Assembly (NCBI GenBank): GCA_944323145.1
Contig: CALURJ010000021.1
Coordinates: forward strand, 1 to 36,077
DNA from: Candidatus Gastranaerophilales bacterium
GTDB taxonomy: Bacteria > Cyanobacteriota > Vampirovibrionia > Gastranaerophilales > Gastranaerophilaceae
Direction of reading: 5' to 3'
DNA: 36,077 bases
In this document: one piece after another, positions 1-7,503 of the stretch
How positions within the stretch are numbered: position 1 is the stretch's first letter
How the letters are laid out: each line of letters opens with the position of its first letter
Translations under genes and position numbers: made by a program
Notes under the pieces: model-generated
What the model saw: the letters and a program-made list of their open reading frames with translations, nothing else
Told to the model about the DNA's origin: nothing
The model's database searches: none

Positions 1-74
1 TTAAAAATATAAATGAAAGCGAAGCGACTGACAAAAATCGAAAAAATTACAACGGATATCGACGGAAAGGGTAA
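1..74 (+). CDS. possible 3' end of an upstream gene (partial)
   Basis: Of the three forward frames at the window edge, only the one starting at base 3 stays open. It reads KNINESEATDKNRKNYNG and ends a few residues later at TAA 72-74. It could be the C-terminus of a gene beginning outside the window. The peptide is polar and low in complexity and I do not recognise it. The same bases are duplicated just downstream, so the natural stop may once have been the second copy's TAA (164-166). The call rests only on an open frame of 24 codons, so it is weak. Confidence 0.25.
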   Translation, partial: KNINESEATDKNRKNYNGYRRKG

Positions 75-169
75 AAACGGGAGCAAGCGTTCTTAAAAAT
101 ATAAATGAAAGCGAAGCGACTGACAAAAATCGAAAAAATTACAACGGATATCGACGGAAAGGGTAAAAA
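1..169 (+). repeat. 77-bp perfect tandem duplication, period 92 bp
   Basis: Bases 1-77 recur without mismatch at 93-169, separated by 15 bp (78-92). The second copy ends 6 bp before the ATG of the GGDEF gene and supplies its purine-rich GGAAAGGG ribosome-binding region. Each copy also contains a short ORF starting ATGAAAGCGAAGCG (from 13 and from 105). The second of these stops at TGA 177-179, overlapping the GGDEF start codon. Perfect identity suggests a recent slippage or recombination event, or an assembly duplication. Confidence 0.9.
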
Positions 170-175
170 AGAAAA

Positions 176-1048
176 ATGAAGAATATTGTTGTTTATACAG
201 ATAAGAACGAATCAAAATTAGCAGATGTTCTGGCTCAAATTGATGACACAAATGTCAGAATTGAAAGCGCGGATAAACTCAAAGATTACGAAATGCTCAA
301 TCCCGGTCTTATTGTAATCGAAAGCGTTCCGAATATTAAAGATGTTCTTATGACAACAAAATTCAAAGCTCCCGCATTATTTATCGGGGACGTATTTAAG
401 GGGACAACAGTCAGATCTGTTATTTTTGATTTTATAAAAACTCCTGTTGATAACATGGAATTAATCATCAGAGCAAACGCGCTTTTAAAATATAAAGAAT
501 TGAGAGATAAACTTAAAGTTGTTTCAACAACAGATGAACTTACAGGGCTTCACAACAGAAAATATATGCAGGAACGCCTTGATCAAGAAATTTCACGTGC
601 AAAACGTTATGGCACAAAATTATCCTGCCTTCTGTTTGACTTAGACTTTTTCAAAGTTGTAAACGATATTTACGGATACGAATGGGGCGATGTGCTCTTA
701 AAATCAATTGCTGATAAATTAAAACAGCTTATTAGAAAAGAAGATATTTTAACTCGTTACGGAGATGAAGAATTTTTATTAATTCTCCCTAACACATCTG
801 AAGAAAACGCTTTTTTGTTTGCTGAAAGATTTAGACGCGACATAGAAAAAATGGAATTTATTCCGGCAGGCGAAGAAGAAAGACATCCGATAACGATATC
901 AGGCGGAATTTCAACTTATCCATGCCTTGAAAATACTGAAGAAGACGCAAACACAATTATCCGATACGCAGAACACGCATTATACAATGCTAAAAAACGC
1001 GGAAAAAATAAGATTGTTCAATTCTCACAATTAAATCTGGGGGAATAA
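176..1048 (+). CDS. receiver-like/GGDEF protein with a variant active site (GDEEF)
   Basis: A probable diguanylate cyclase-family protein of 290 aa. Residues 1-105 resemble a degenerate response-regulator receiver domain, with alternating beta and helix segments and a lone KTP near residue 88. A GGDEF domain follows from about 115 (TTDELTGLHNR) to 283. The first metal-site motif is DLDFFK (155-160) and the substrate-binding ND pair is at 163-164. The signature is R-Y-G-D-E-E-F (GDEEF, 196-200) rather than GGDEF or GGEEF, so the second Gly is Asp. An inhibitory-site RxxD (R187-D190) lies the canonical five residues upstream. Active GGDEF enzymes usually need that Gly for GTP placement, so this may be a weak enzyme or a c-di-GMP receptor. 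The stop abuts the ATG of the methyltransferase gene, so the two are probably co-transcribed. Confidence 0.85.
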   Translation: MKNIVVYTDKNESKLADVLAQIDDTNVRIESADKLKDYEMLNPGLIVIESVPNIKDVLMTTKFKAPALFIGDVFKGTTVRSVIFDFIKTPVDNMELIIRANALLKYKELRDKLKVVSTTDELTGLHNRKYMQERLDQEISRAKRYGTKLSCLLFDLDFFKVVNDIYGYEWGDVLLKSIADKLKQLIRKEDILTRYGDEEFLLILPNTSEENAFLFAERFRRDIEKMEFIPAGEEERHPITISGGISTYPCLENTEEDANTIIRYAEHALYNAKKRGKNKIVQFSQLNLGE

Positions 1049-1693
1049 ATGAAAAATATAAAAAGATTTGTCAAAAATTTAGCTGACAAATTTTCTGATA
1101 ATCCGGTGAACTATACGACTTTAAATACTGATGCCGAAAGAAAGTTGTTCTACAGCTATATAACCAATCCTGGTTGTAAAACTTATTTGGAATTCGGCTC
1201 AGGCGGCTCCACATTTGATGTATTAAAAAAAACAGATGCAGAACTGTATTCTGTTGAAAGCAGCCGGGGCTGGATTAGACACATGAAATCGTGGAAGTTT
1301 ATAAGGGAAAATATAGCATCAGGAAGGCTGCACTTTATTCATGCAAATATCGGAAGAACGGGAGATTGGGGTTATCCCTGTAATAAAAAACCCAAAAAAT
1401 GTTTTTTAAATTACACAACTTTGTATGCTAAAAGTGCCCCCCCCCCGACAACAGTATTAATTGACGGACGTTTTAGGGTAGCCTGCCTTTTAAGTTTAAT
1501 TTTGAATTTTGACAGTAGCGACCTCACAATTTTATTTCACGATTTTTGGGACAGAGAATATTATCATGTTATTTTAAAATATCTTGACATTATTGACAGG
1601 GCAGACACCCTTGCTGTTTTCAAAATTAAAAAAGATATAAATAAGGAAGAGGTTGCACAGCTATACGAGCAATACAAATACGTATACAATTAA
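1049..1693 (+). CDS. SAM-dependent methyltransferase-like protein with a C10 tract
   Basis: A 214-aa class I SAM-methyltransferase-fold protein. The glycine motif YLEFGSGGST (46-55) ends strand 1, and an acidic residue ends strand 2 (SVE, E70). LIDGRFRVAC (137-146) is typical of a methyltransferase subgroup often found with surface-polysaccharide genes. The substrate is unknown. The ATG directly follows the stop of the GGDEF gene. Codons 130-133 (A-P-P-P) are written with ten consecutive C (1437-1446). Loss or gain of one C would shift the frame just before the IDGR motif, so the gene as sequenced is in the ON configuration of a possible phase switch. The gene converges on the prepilin gene, with no obvious hairpin terminator between. 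Confidence 0.7.
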   Translation: MKNIKRFVKNLADKFSDNPVNYTTLNTDAERKLFYSYITNPGCKTYLEFGSGGSTFDVLKKTDAELYSVESSRGWIRHMKSWKFIRENIASGRLHFIHANIGRTGDWGYPCNKKPKKCFLNYTTLYAKSAPPPTTVLIDGRFRVACLLSLILNFDSSDLTILFHDFWDREYYHVILKYLDIIDRADTLAVFKIKKDINKEEVAQLYEQYKYVYN

Positions 1694-1756
1694 CCTTTCC
1701 TTTATATTCAAAACTTCAGCCGTCTTATCATTCAATAATCAGACATTAATAAGCAT

Positions 1757-2512
1757 TTACGGCAATGCTTCCCAATATTTCTTTGACGAATCATCCGGAT
1801 TCTGGTCTATAAGTGCGTAATATGCACACCCGAAACCGTTTCCAGCCTGACTTGAGCTTGCAGAACACGGGTAGCCTGCTAACACAGGATCATTAACATT
1901 ACCGGATGCCAGTTCCTCATCAGTATAATGTCTTGACTGTTTAAAGGGTTTTAACATATCGTTGTCATCTACATAAAAGAAAAATATATCATGTCCGAGC
2001 AAGTTTGGACCTTTCGTTCCGTTAACATCAACCGAAAAAATTATATGGAATCCGTTTACTTTGACATTAAAACACATTCCATTTGCAAGAGCTTTATCAG
2101 GAGTTGTTTTACCTGAACCCAACACATCGGCATCAGCAGATTTATTATAATTACGTGAATTATTTTCATATTTACACTCGCCTATAACTTTCAAATTTGA
2201 ATTGTTATAAAACAAATCATAAAGCTCATCAGCTTTTACAAAGTAACTGCCATCATATTCAGTGTATATTTGTTTCAAATTACCGCCGACATCGCTGTTT
2301 ATCTTTGTAACAGTCTGGGCAATAATAGAGTATGCAGCCTTAAACGCTGTCTGAAGCTGCCTATTCTGAGTACGGTTAATAAGCGACGGTAAAGTCATTG
2401 CAGCTACAACACCGATAATACCAAGAGTTATAAGAACTTCCGCAAGTGTAAATGCAGATAAAGAGCTTAAAAGCCCCCTCCCCGAATTTATATTGCTTAA
2501 AATATCATTCAT
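1757..2512 (-). CDS. type IV pilin-like protein (prepilin N-terminus)
   Basis: A 251-aa protein with a class III signal peptide: a 20-residue leader ending S-L-S-A, cleavage predicted before F21, then FTLAEVLITLGIIGVVAAM. The conserved Glu is at position 5 of the mature protein and a single hydrophobic helix follows. Residue -1 is Ala rather than the usual Gly, and no Lys or Arg lies immediately before the cleavage site. After the helix comes a long polar, Cys-containing globular region of about 190 residues. Mature FTLAEVLITLGIIGVVAAM is a hallmark I associate with Gastranaerophilales pseudopilin-like families. It is probably a minor pilin or type II secretion/competence pseudopilin. AAAGGAG about 7 nt upstream supports the ATG. 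It stands alone. Confidence 0.85.
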   Translation of the reverse strand: MNDILSNINSGRGLLSSLSAFTLAEVLITLGIIGVVAAMTLPSLINRTQNRQLQTAFKAAYSIIAQTVTKINSDVGGNLKQIYTEYDGSYFVKADELYDLFYNNSNLKVIGECKYENNSRNYNKSADADVLGSGKTTPDKALANGMCFNVKVNGFHIIFSVDVNGTKGPNLLGHDIFFFYVDDNDMLKPFKQSRHYTDEELASGNVNDPVLAGYPCSASSSQAGNGFGCAYYALIDQNPDDSSKKYWEALP

Positions 2513-2575
2513 ACTAAGCTCCTTTCAAAGTGTTAAAAACTGTATCAATTAAAACATACTTTTCTTATTTTACAA

Positions 2576-3322
2576 TTACTTATGGTTCACCCCGTAGCCG
2601 AACATTGCAAAATCGTATTTTACAGGATCTTCAGGGTCAAATTTGCGCAGGTTTTCCGTTATTTCAAGAACCGATTTAAAATCATTTGCATTTCGTGTCA
2701 AAAGTCCCATTTCGCGGGAAAGTCTTGCCACATGTGTATCAAGCGGAATTAAAAGTTCTGAAGGCTTCATAAAATCCCAAATTCCAAAATCTACAGGTCC
2801 TTTTCTAACCATCCACCTAAGATACATACACATACGCTTCATAGCGCTTCCTTTACGCGCATCAGGAACCATAAACTTAAACCCCTGCGCGTTGTTATCT
2901 TTTACATGAGAATAAAAATAATCCGTTACCGGTATAAACATATTACCTTCAACCGGATTTTCATATCCGTATTTAAAAAGATTTTCCAAACCTTCGTTTT
3001 TTGAATACAGCTCCTTCATTACAATAAAAATCTGCGCAAAATCTTCAGGCTTTCCGAAACGGTAGTTAAAATCCCCGAGAATTTTGGGCTCAAAATTTAA
3101 GATAAAATTATACGGCTCATTCTTTGCGATTTCAAAAAGAGTATCAAGTTTTTTCAAAAAAACTTCACGCCTGCCGTAAGCTACAAGAGAAGCTATAAAT
3201 CCGGCTATTTCAATATCCTTTTTTTCGGTAAACCTGTTTGGAACTCTAACAGGATCATCCTTTATAAAATCAACTGTTTCATAAGTTTGGGCAAGTTTAT
3301 CAATTTCCGTTTTAGTTATCAT
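2576..3322 (-). CDS. TIGR02757/DUF2400 family protein
   Basis: A conserved protein of about 248 aa of unknown function. Family landmarks are all present: DPVRVPNRF near the N-terminus, EIAGFIASLVAYGRR, the RWMVRKGPVDFGIWDF block, IPLDTHVARLSREMGLL, and C-terminal FDPEDPVKYDFAMFGYGV. The PLDTHV and DPVKYDFA segments recall helix-hairpin-helix DNA glycosylase-like folds, but the function is unproven. I chose the ATG at 3322 because the family begins close to the following KTEIDKLAQTYE. A further ATG at 3358 would add 12 residues. Neither start has a good Shine-Dalgarno sequence. Confidence 0.85.
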   Translation of the reverse strand: MITKTEIDKLAQTYETVDFIKDDPVRVPNRFTEKKDIEIAGFIASLVAYGRREVFLKKLDTLFEIAKNEPYNFILNFEPKILGDFNYRFGKPEDFAQIFIVMKELYSKNEGLENLFKYGYENPVEGNMFIPVTDYFYSHVKDNNAQGFKFMVPDARKGSAMKRMCMYLRWMVRKGPVDFGIWDFMKPSELLIPLDTHVARLSREMGLLTRNANDFKSVLEITENLRKFDPEDPVKYDFAMFGYGVNHK

Positions 3323-3386
3323 AACTTGAATACTAACATACAAGCGAATATTAATCAAATTTGTAAAAACTGATCATAATTATCCC

Positions 3387-3413
3387 TTGACGTATATAAA
3401 AATAGAATAATTT
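3387..3413 (+). promoter_or_regulatory. possible promoter of a candidate sRNA
   Basis: TTGACG (3387-3392) and TAATTT (3408-3413) are separated by a short 15-bp spacer. They point into a gene-free stretch that starts with a perfect hairpin a few bases downstream. The spacer length and imperfect -10 make this only suggestive. Confidence 0.35.
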
Positions 3414-3502
3414 GCAAAATGGTGAAACCATTACAAACGTCAACCGTAGACTCGCTAAATGCGAGCAAGTAAGACGGGAGAAGTAAAGAGGCATGTAATA
3501 TT

Positions 3503-3577
3503 CTCCCTCCCTGATTAGGGAGGGATTGGGGTGGGTATTAATTGAAACCCATCCTAACCTTCCCTAATTAGGGAAGG
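3503..3577. repeat. composite REP-like palindromic element
   Basis: Two imperfect inverted copies of one unit of about 32 nt face each other. Unit 1 is CTCCCTCCCT-GATT-AGGGAGGG followed by ATTGGGGTGGGT. Unit 2, read on the opposite strand, is CCCTTCCCTAATTAGGGAAGG followed by TTAGGATGGGT. Each unit carries its own hairpin and ends in a GGGT tail. A third related unit lies at 17904-17943. This resembles REP/BIME organisation. No associated transposase gene is in the window. Confidence 0.7.
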
Positions 3578-3584
3578 GATTTTT
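3558..3584 (+). terminator. palindrome with T run, terminator-like
   Basis: CCTTCCCTAATTAGGGAAGG (3558-3577) is a perfect 20-bp palindrome followed by GA and six T. It is part of the REP-like element and would work best for plus-strand transcripts, such as the candidate sRNA. Confidence 0.5.
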
Positions 3585-3648
3585 TCGTGAGCTTTGCTCA
3601 CCAATAATAGCATACCCTCCTACCTTCCTATCTTCCATTAAAAAATTA

Positions 3649-4080
3649 TTATTTAGTACGCTCAAAACGCATATTAAAAAAATATTCCTTTAATATCTTA
3701 TCACACTCTTCTTCCATAATCCCGCCGTAAACTTTCATTTTTGAATTAGCAAGTTTTCTAACATCTATAACAGAGCCTAACGCACCATAATTTTTATCAT
3801 AAGACCCAAAATAAACTGCTTTTATTCTTGCGGAAACTATTGCCCAGGCACACATCGGACAGGGTTCAAGAGTTACATAAATCTCGCAGTCATCCAATCG
3901 CCAACGGCCTAACTTTTGTTCCGCCTCACGTATTGCAAGAATTTCTGCATGCGCCGTCACATCATTTGTTGTTTCTTTCTGGTTAAAAGTTTCAGCAATA
4001 ACTTCCCCGTCTTTTACAATCAACGCACCGACAGGGATTTCTCCTTTTGATTTTTTTGCAAGTTCTACGGCGCGCTTCAT
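3649..4080 (-). CDS. tadA: tRNA-specific adenosine deaminase (TadA)
   Basis: A 143-aa zinc deaminase that in this family converts A34 to inosine in tRNA-Arg(ACG). Zinc and catalytic residues are all visible: H44-A-E46 (TAHAEILAI) and P-C74-P-M-C77 in LEPCPMC, plus GEIPVGALIV (13-22) and RWRLDDCEIYVT. The length is near the family norm, with an N-terminus a few residues shorter than usual. The start ATG overlaps the stop of the sensor-kinase gene (ATGA), so it is translationally coupled to the two-component operon. A related nucleotide or guanine deaminase is possible but less likely given the motif set. Confidence 0.9.
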   Translation of the reverse strand: MKRAVELAKKSKGEIPVGALIVKDGEVIAETFNQKETTNDVTAHAEILAIREAEQKLGRWRLDDCEIYVTLEPCPMCAWAIVSARIKAVYFGSYDKNYGALGSVIDVRKLANSKMKVYGGIMEEECDKILKEYFFNMRFERTK

Positions 4081-5753
4081 TTTGCAATCTCCTGAACATT
4101 TGCAAGATGAAGGGTTACCTCAACACAAAATCCGCAGTTTTTGTCGCTGTGCAATGCTATTTCACCGTTCATAGCTTCCACCAAACCTTTTACAATAAAC
4201 AGTCCCAATCCCGTTCCGCGTGTTGTTCTTGTTGTATTGTCATCAAGCCGGACAAATTTTTCAAACAATTTTTTCAACTTTTTAGGCGAAATAACCTCAC
4301 AGTCATTCTTGACAAAAATCTTTGCACAATCGTCTTTGACCACTCCGTCTACAACAATTTTTGAACCTTCCGAAGCATATTTTGCCGCATTTTCAAGAAG
4401 ATTTACAAAAACCTGCAGCAGCCTGTCTTTGTCGCCCTCTACAAGCGGAAAATCTTCACCTAGATTAAAAACAATCTCCATATTCCGTTTGTTTTTAATT
4501 AAAATCCGTGATTCTTCAAGAATTTCCGGAATCCAAACTTCCTCAATATTTGTCCTGAGGCGCATTCCCTCAATATCTGGGATAGTTAGCAGATCATCAA
4601 TCAAACGTTTCAGACGCTCAGACTGTTCTTTTATTATTCTCAAAGACTTTTGTCTGGTTTCTTCATCAATTGTTATATCCTGACGCATAAGCCTTGATGT
4701 GTATCCTTGAATACTTGTTAAAGGTGTTCTGAGTTCATGGCTTACTGTATCAATTAAGTTTGAACGAAATTCGTTAAGCTGTTTCAATTCAATATTATTC
4801 TTTTTCAACTGAATGTAAGATTTGTGAATTTCGGTCGCCATACGGTTAAATTCAAATGCAAGGAATATAATTTCATGCGGGGTAAAAGCTGTAGTCAAAA
4901 GCCTTATCTGGCGTTCATAGTTACCTTTTGAAATTGCAATAATCCCTTTAAATAATTGTCTTATGTTGATATAAAGATAATATGTATAAAGCCCGACAAC
5001 AAAAATAATAGCAAATGTCGCAAAAAGACAGGATAAAATTATTTTTAAACTGTTATTGGTAATCGCCTTTTGAGTAACTTTTTCAGTTGTATTTACAATA
5101 ATCGTAATTTTAGGTTCGTCTTTTGAAACATAAACAAGAGGCTGATTTTTTACATCCCCGAATATGACAGGAACATCTTTTTTAAGCTTTGCAGGCAATA
5201 AGGAAACCGTTTTTTTATACGTATCTTCCGTATAATTATGCTCCGCGAGCAAATCTCCGTCATCTGTCAATACATAAATTTGTCTTTTGTCATCAGCAAG
5301 TGATCGAAATAATTCATCCTTTATGGCATCAAGTTTGAAAGTAGCGACAAGATATTGATTTTCATTTATTTTTAATGGAATTGAAGCTTTCTTATTAATT
5401 TTGTCGCGTTTTTGAATTGTTTCAAGCTCTGATTTATCAACTATTTCCAAATTTTCACAGTCATCAAGCTGATTAATAACAGATTTCAAATACTGTTCTT
5501 TTGCACGCTGTGTGGGAAGATGTTCTAATGAAAATACAATCTGTTCAAGGTTGCTTACAATTGTCTTATTAAAAAAATCAATCTCGTCCGAAACCATATT
5601 TGCAATAAGAACGGCTGATTCTCTAAGCTGATATCTCATTGACTGCTGGTTAATATTATTGATAATAAAACCGCTGATTGACATCGGAACAATAACAGCA
5701 CATACAAATACAATAATAATTTGTTCAACAATTTTTAAATGTTTGCCAAACAT
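4077..5753 (-). CDS. membrane sensor histidine kinase
   Basis: A 558-aa class I sensor kinase. A first membrane helix (about 8-32) and a second (about 236-262) bracket an extracytoplasmic sensor region of about 200 residues that may be a dCache-like fold. A HAMP segment follows (about 262-315). The HisKA helix carries TVSHELRTPL with phospho-acceptor H339. The HATPase domain has NLLENAAKYA (451-460, N box) and RGTGLGLFIV (512-521, G box). It starts 4 bp after the response-regulator gene, with GAAGGG as Shine-Dalgarno, and is coupled to tadA downstream. The signal is unknown. The membrane-HAMP-HisKA layout with an OmpR-type partner is generic, so I do not assign an NblS-like role. Confidence 0.9.
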   Translation of the reverse strand: MFGKHLKIVEQIIIVFVCAVIVPMSISGFIINNINQQSMRYQLRESAVLIANMVSDEIDFFNKTIVSNLEQIVFSLEHLPTQRAKEQYLKSVINQLDDCENLEIVDKSELETIQKRDKINKKASIPLKINENQYLVATFKLDAIKDELFRSLADDKRQIYVLTDDGDLLAEHNYTEDTYKKTVSLLPAKLKKDVPVIFGDVKNQPLVYVSKDEPKITIIVNTTEKVTQKAITNNSLKIILSCLFATFAIIFVVGLYTYYLYINIRQLFKGIIAISKGNYERQIRLLTTAFTPHEIIFLAFEFNRMATEIHKSYIQLKKNNIELKQLNEFRSNLIDTVSHELRTPLTSIQGYTSRLMRQDITIDEETRQKSLRIIKEQSERLKRLIDDLLTIPDIEGMRLRTNIEEVWIPEILEESRILIKNKRNMEIVFNLGEDFPLVEGDKDRLLQVFVNLLENAAKYASEGSKIVVDGVVKDDCAKIFVKNDCEVISPKKLKKLFEKFVRLDDNTTRTTRGTGLGLFIVKGLVEAMNGEIALHSDKNCGFCVEVTLHLANVQEIAK

Positions 5754-5757
5754 AAAA

Positions 5758-6471
5758 TTACCCTTCTCCGAACGGAGTTAATTTGTAACCGACATTTGTA
5801 ACCGTATGCAAATATTTGGGGTGTTTTGTATCAGGTTCAATTTTGTTACGCAATCCGCCTACATGAACCCTCAACATCCTGACATCCTCGTTGCTGTCGT
5901 ATCCCCAGACTTCATCCAAAAGCGTTGCAAGAGTCACCGGATGATTAAAATGCTGCATAAGACAATACAAAATCTCAAACTCAGTAGGCGTCAATTTAAC
6001 TTTTTTGTTTACAACAACTGCCTCAAGAGTTTCCGGAGAAATCTCTATATCACCGGCATTTAAAACTTCATCAGAAAGAGAGGATTTATCTTCATCAAAA
6101 ACCTGATTTCTTCTGAGCAGAACTCTTATTCTCAAAAGTACTTCCTGAATATCAAACGGTTTTACGAGATAATCATCGGCCCCGCAGTCAAAACCTTCTG
6201 TTTTATCGTCAATAGTTCCCTTTGCAGTAAGCATCAAAATCGGAATTGCAAGTTTTGCCTGCCTGATATTTTTGCATACATCAAAACCGTTCATCTTCGG
6301 CATCATAACATCAAGCAAAATCAAATCATAAGTGTTATTTAAGGCTTTATTAAGCCCTTCCATACCGTCTTTGGCAGTATCAACAAAATACCCGCTTGCT
6401 TTTATATCAAATTCAAGAAGTTCTCTGATTTCGTCATCGTCATCAACTATTAAAATCCGTTTTTCGTTCAT
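5758..6471 (-). CDS. OmpR/PhoB-family response regulator
   Basis: A 237-aa transcriptional regulator, first gene of the RR-kinase-tadA operon. The receiver domain (1-120) has the acidic cluster D10-D12, phospho-acceptor D54 in LILLDVMMPKMNGFDV, T82 in MLTAKG and K104 in VKPFD. The winged-helix DNA-binding domain (about 140-233) shows LTPTEFEILYCL, the recognition region DVRMLRVHVGGLRNKIE and TVTNVGYKL. It should be phosphorylated by the adjacent kinase. AAAGGTG lies about 6 nt upstream of the ATG. Confidence 0.92.
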   Translation of the reverse strand: MNEKRILIVDDDDEIRELLEFDIKASGYFVDTAKDGMEGLNKALNNTYDLILLDVMMPKMNGFDVCKNIRQAKLAIPILMLTAKGTIDDKTEGFDCGADDYLVKPFDIQEVLLRIRVLLRRNQVFDEDKSSLSDEVLNAGDIEISPETLEAVVVNKKVKLTPTEFEILYCLMQHFNHPVTLATLLDEVWGYDSNEDVRMLRVHVGGLRNKIEPDTKHPKYLHTVTNVGYKLTPFGEG

Positions 6472-6511
6472 TCGAACACCTTTATTTTCATTAACTCATA
6501 ACCCTTTTTTT

Positions 6512-6540
6512 ATAGTATAAAAATTTTCTATTTTTTTCAA
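6512..6540 (-). promoter_or_regulatory. sigma70-type promoter of the two-component operon
   Basis: Reading leftward, TTGAAA (6535-6540) and TACTAT (6512-6517) are separated by 17 bp. The expected start is about 35 nt before the regulator ATG. Confidence 0.6.
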
Positions 6541-6680
6541 TTAATTATAAAGAAATAAAAACTAAATAAAAAATAATAAATCGCCACATTTCACTATTTT
6601 ATCGTTATACCTAAAGGGGATTATTTCCGGCGAAAAAAGATTTAAAATTTACATATAACACATTGGTGGAGTAATTTAAC

Positions 6681-6989
6681 ATGTTAATGGGAAATGATTG
6701 CCATGATTGCAGCAAGTACAATCGCTTGGAAATGAAAAATGTGAATAAGGACATTATAGCGTGGCTTGAAGATGTTATAGAAGAAAATAACAGCCGAATC
6801 GAAAGAAAGGAATGGAAAAGTAAATATAACAGCTATGTGGTTTACGATTACGAGCCTTTCTGTACCGACGGATTTGAAATAAATCTTGTAATAACTTCAC
6901 ACAACGCGGCATATTTGAATTTCATAAAGTATTTGTACGATGAAAAAATAAGCACAATAGAATATTTAAACAGCTGCATAGGCGTATAA
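6681..6989 (+). CDS. hypothetical small protein
   Basis: A 102-aa protein I do not recognise. It is soluble-looking and charged, with a Cys pair near the N-terminus (CHDC, 7-10). There is a helical middle (NKDIIAWLEDVIEENNSRIE) and a C-terminal half rich in aromatic residues (YNSYVVYDYEPF, YLNFIKYLYDEK). GGTGGAG lies 8 nt upstream of the ATG, so translation is well supported. It is monocistronic and followed by a strong hairpin. A regulatory or binding role is possible, but nothing in the sequence defines it. Confidence 0.7.
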   Translation: MLMGNDCHDCSKYNRLEMKNVNKDIIAWLEDVIEENNSRIERKEWKSKYNSYVVYDYEPFCTDGFEINLVITSHNAAYLNFIKYLYDEKISTIEYLNSCIGV

Positions 6990-6995
6990 AACAAA

Positions 6996-7025
6996 AAACA
7001 GACCGGTAATTTATCCGGTCTGTTT
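6996..7025. terminator. bidirectional intrinsic terminator
   Basis: An 11-bp perfect stem (6996-7006 with 7015-7025, core ACAGACCGG) encloses an 8-nt loop between converging genes. The leftward transcript runs into a T-rich tail (TTTTTTGTTTTA), the better terminator direction, and serves the zinc-ribbon gene. The rightward tail is weaker. Confidence 0.8.
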
Positions 7026-7058
7026 GCGAATATAAATAAAATTTTCTATTAAATTGTT

Positions 7059-7352
7059 CTATTCTGCAATTTGTTCAGCATTTTCCTGTTCTTTTACAAA
7101 GCAATCTTTGCAATAGACTTCTTTTCCCGGAATAGGTTTGAAAGGAACCTGAGTCTGAGCACCGCATTTTGAGCAGACAGCTTCATACATTTTTCTGTGG
7201 CGTCTGTTGTTTTTTCTGCGTGCTTTTCTGCATTCCGGACATCTTTTGGGCTTGTTTACCAAACCTTTTTCTGCGTAAAATTCCTGTTCACCTGCCGTGA
7301 AGACGAATTCTGCGCCGCAATCTTCACAAACAAGTTTTTCATCTTGGTACAT
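7059..7352 (-). CDS. double zinc-ribbon protein
   Basis: A 97-aa protein with two four-Cys zinc ribbons. The first is C9xxC12 with C38xxC41, in the order LVCEDCGAEF then RCPECRKARR. The second is C60xxC63 with C81xxC84 (AVCSKCGAQTQVPF, VYCKDCF). The first ribbon resembles the probable-zinc-ribbon family. The second resembles the CxxC-CxxC ribbon of small transcription- or translation-associated proteins. A basic bridge (RKARRKNNRRHRK, 42-54) between them could bind nucleic acid. It has its own promoter, an untranslated leader of about 60 nt and an AGGAG ribosome-binding site. The molecular role is unknown. Confidence 0.8.
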   Translation of the reverse strand: MYQDEKLVCEDCGAEFVFTAGEQEFYAEKGLVNKPKRCPECRKARRKNNRRHRKMYEAVCSKCGAQTQVPFKPIPGKEVYCKDCFVKEQENAEQIAE

Positions 7353-7418
7353 TTTTCTTCTCCTGATTTAAATTGGTACTTTAAAGAAATCTTCTGCAAA
7401 ATTCCTTTAATTCATATA

Positions 7419-7446
7419 ATTATACACTATTTTCGAAATTATGCAA
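7419..7446 (-). promoter_or_regulatory. promoter of the zinc-ribbon gene
   Basis: TTGCAT (7441-7446) and consensus TATAAT (7419-7424) are 16 bp apart on the minus strand. The leader is unusually long for a 97-aa gene, which leaves room for post-transcriptional control. Confidence 0.65.
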
Positions 7447-7503
7447 GCGCAGCCCTGAAAATATGTAATAATCCACAAAAATTTTATACTAAAATCAACT
7501 TAA

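Larger units (their letters stand above)
3418..3585 (+). ncRNA. candidate structured small RNA
   Basis: The 3359-3648 gap has no convincing ORF but does have consecutive RNA-like elements. There is a perfect 6-bp GAA-triloop hairpin (3418-3423 with 3427-3432). A two-step stem follows: outer CCGT (3444-3447) with ACGG (3474-3477), inner CTCGC (3451-3455) with GCGAG (3461-3465). A strong palindrome followed by a T run (3558-3585) could end transcription. I do not recognise an RNA family, and it does not match the GEMM (c-di-GMP) riboswitch core. The 3' half consists of the repeat element described separately, so the RNA may be shorter. Confidence 0.35.

Noticed and set aside
2643..2909. 88-codon plus-strand ORF opposite the TIGR02757 gene
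   Set aside because: It has no ribosome-binding site and no recognisable features. The minus-strand frame is a clear conserved family.
3418..3480. GEMM-type c-di-GMP riboswitch, considered because GGDEF genes are nearby
   Set aside because: The conserved GEMM nucleotides around the two helices and the tetraloop-receptor are not present, and no downstream sense-strand gene follows.
4141..4683. 180-codon plus-strand ORF rich in Ser, Phe and Ile within the sensor-kinase gene
   Set aside because: It mirrors the histidine-kinase catalytic domain. Its composition is typical of antisense frames.
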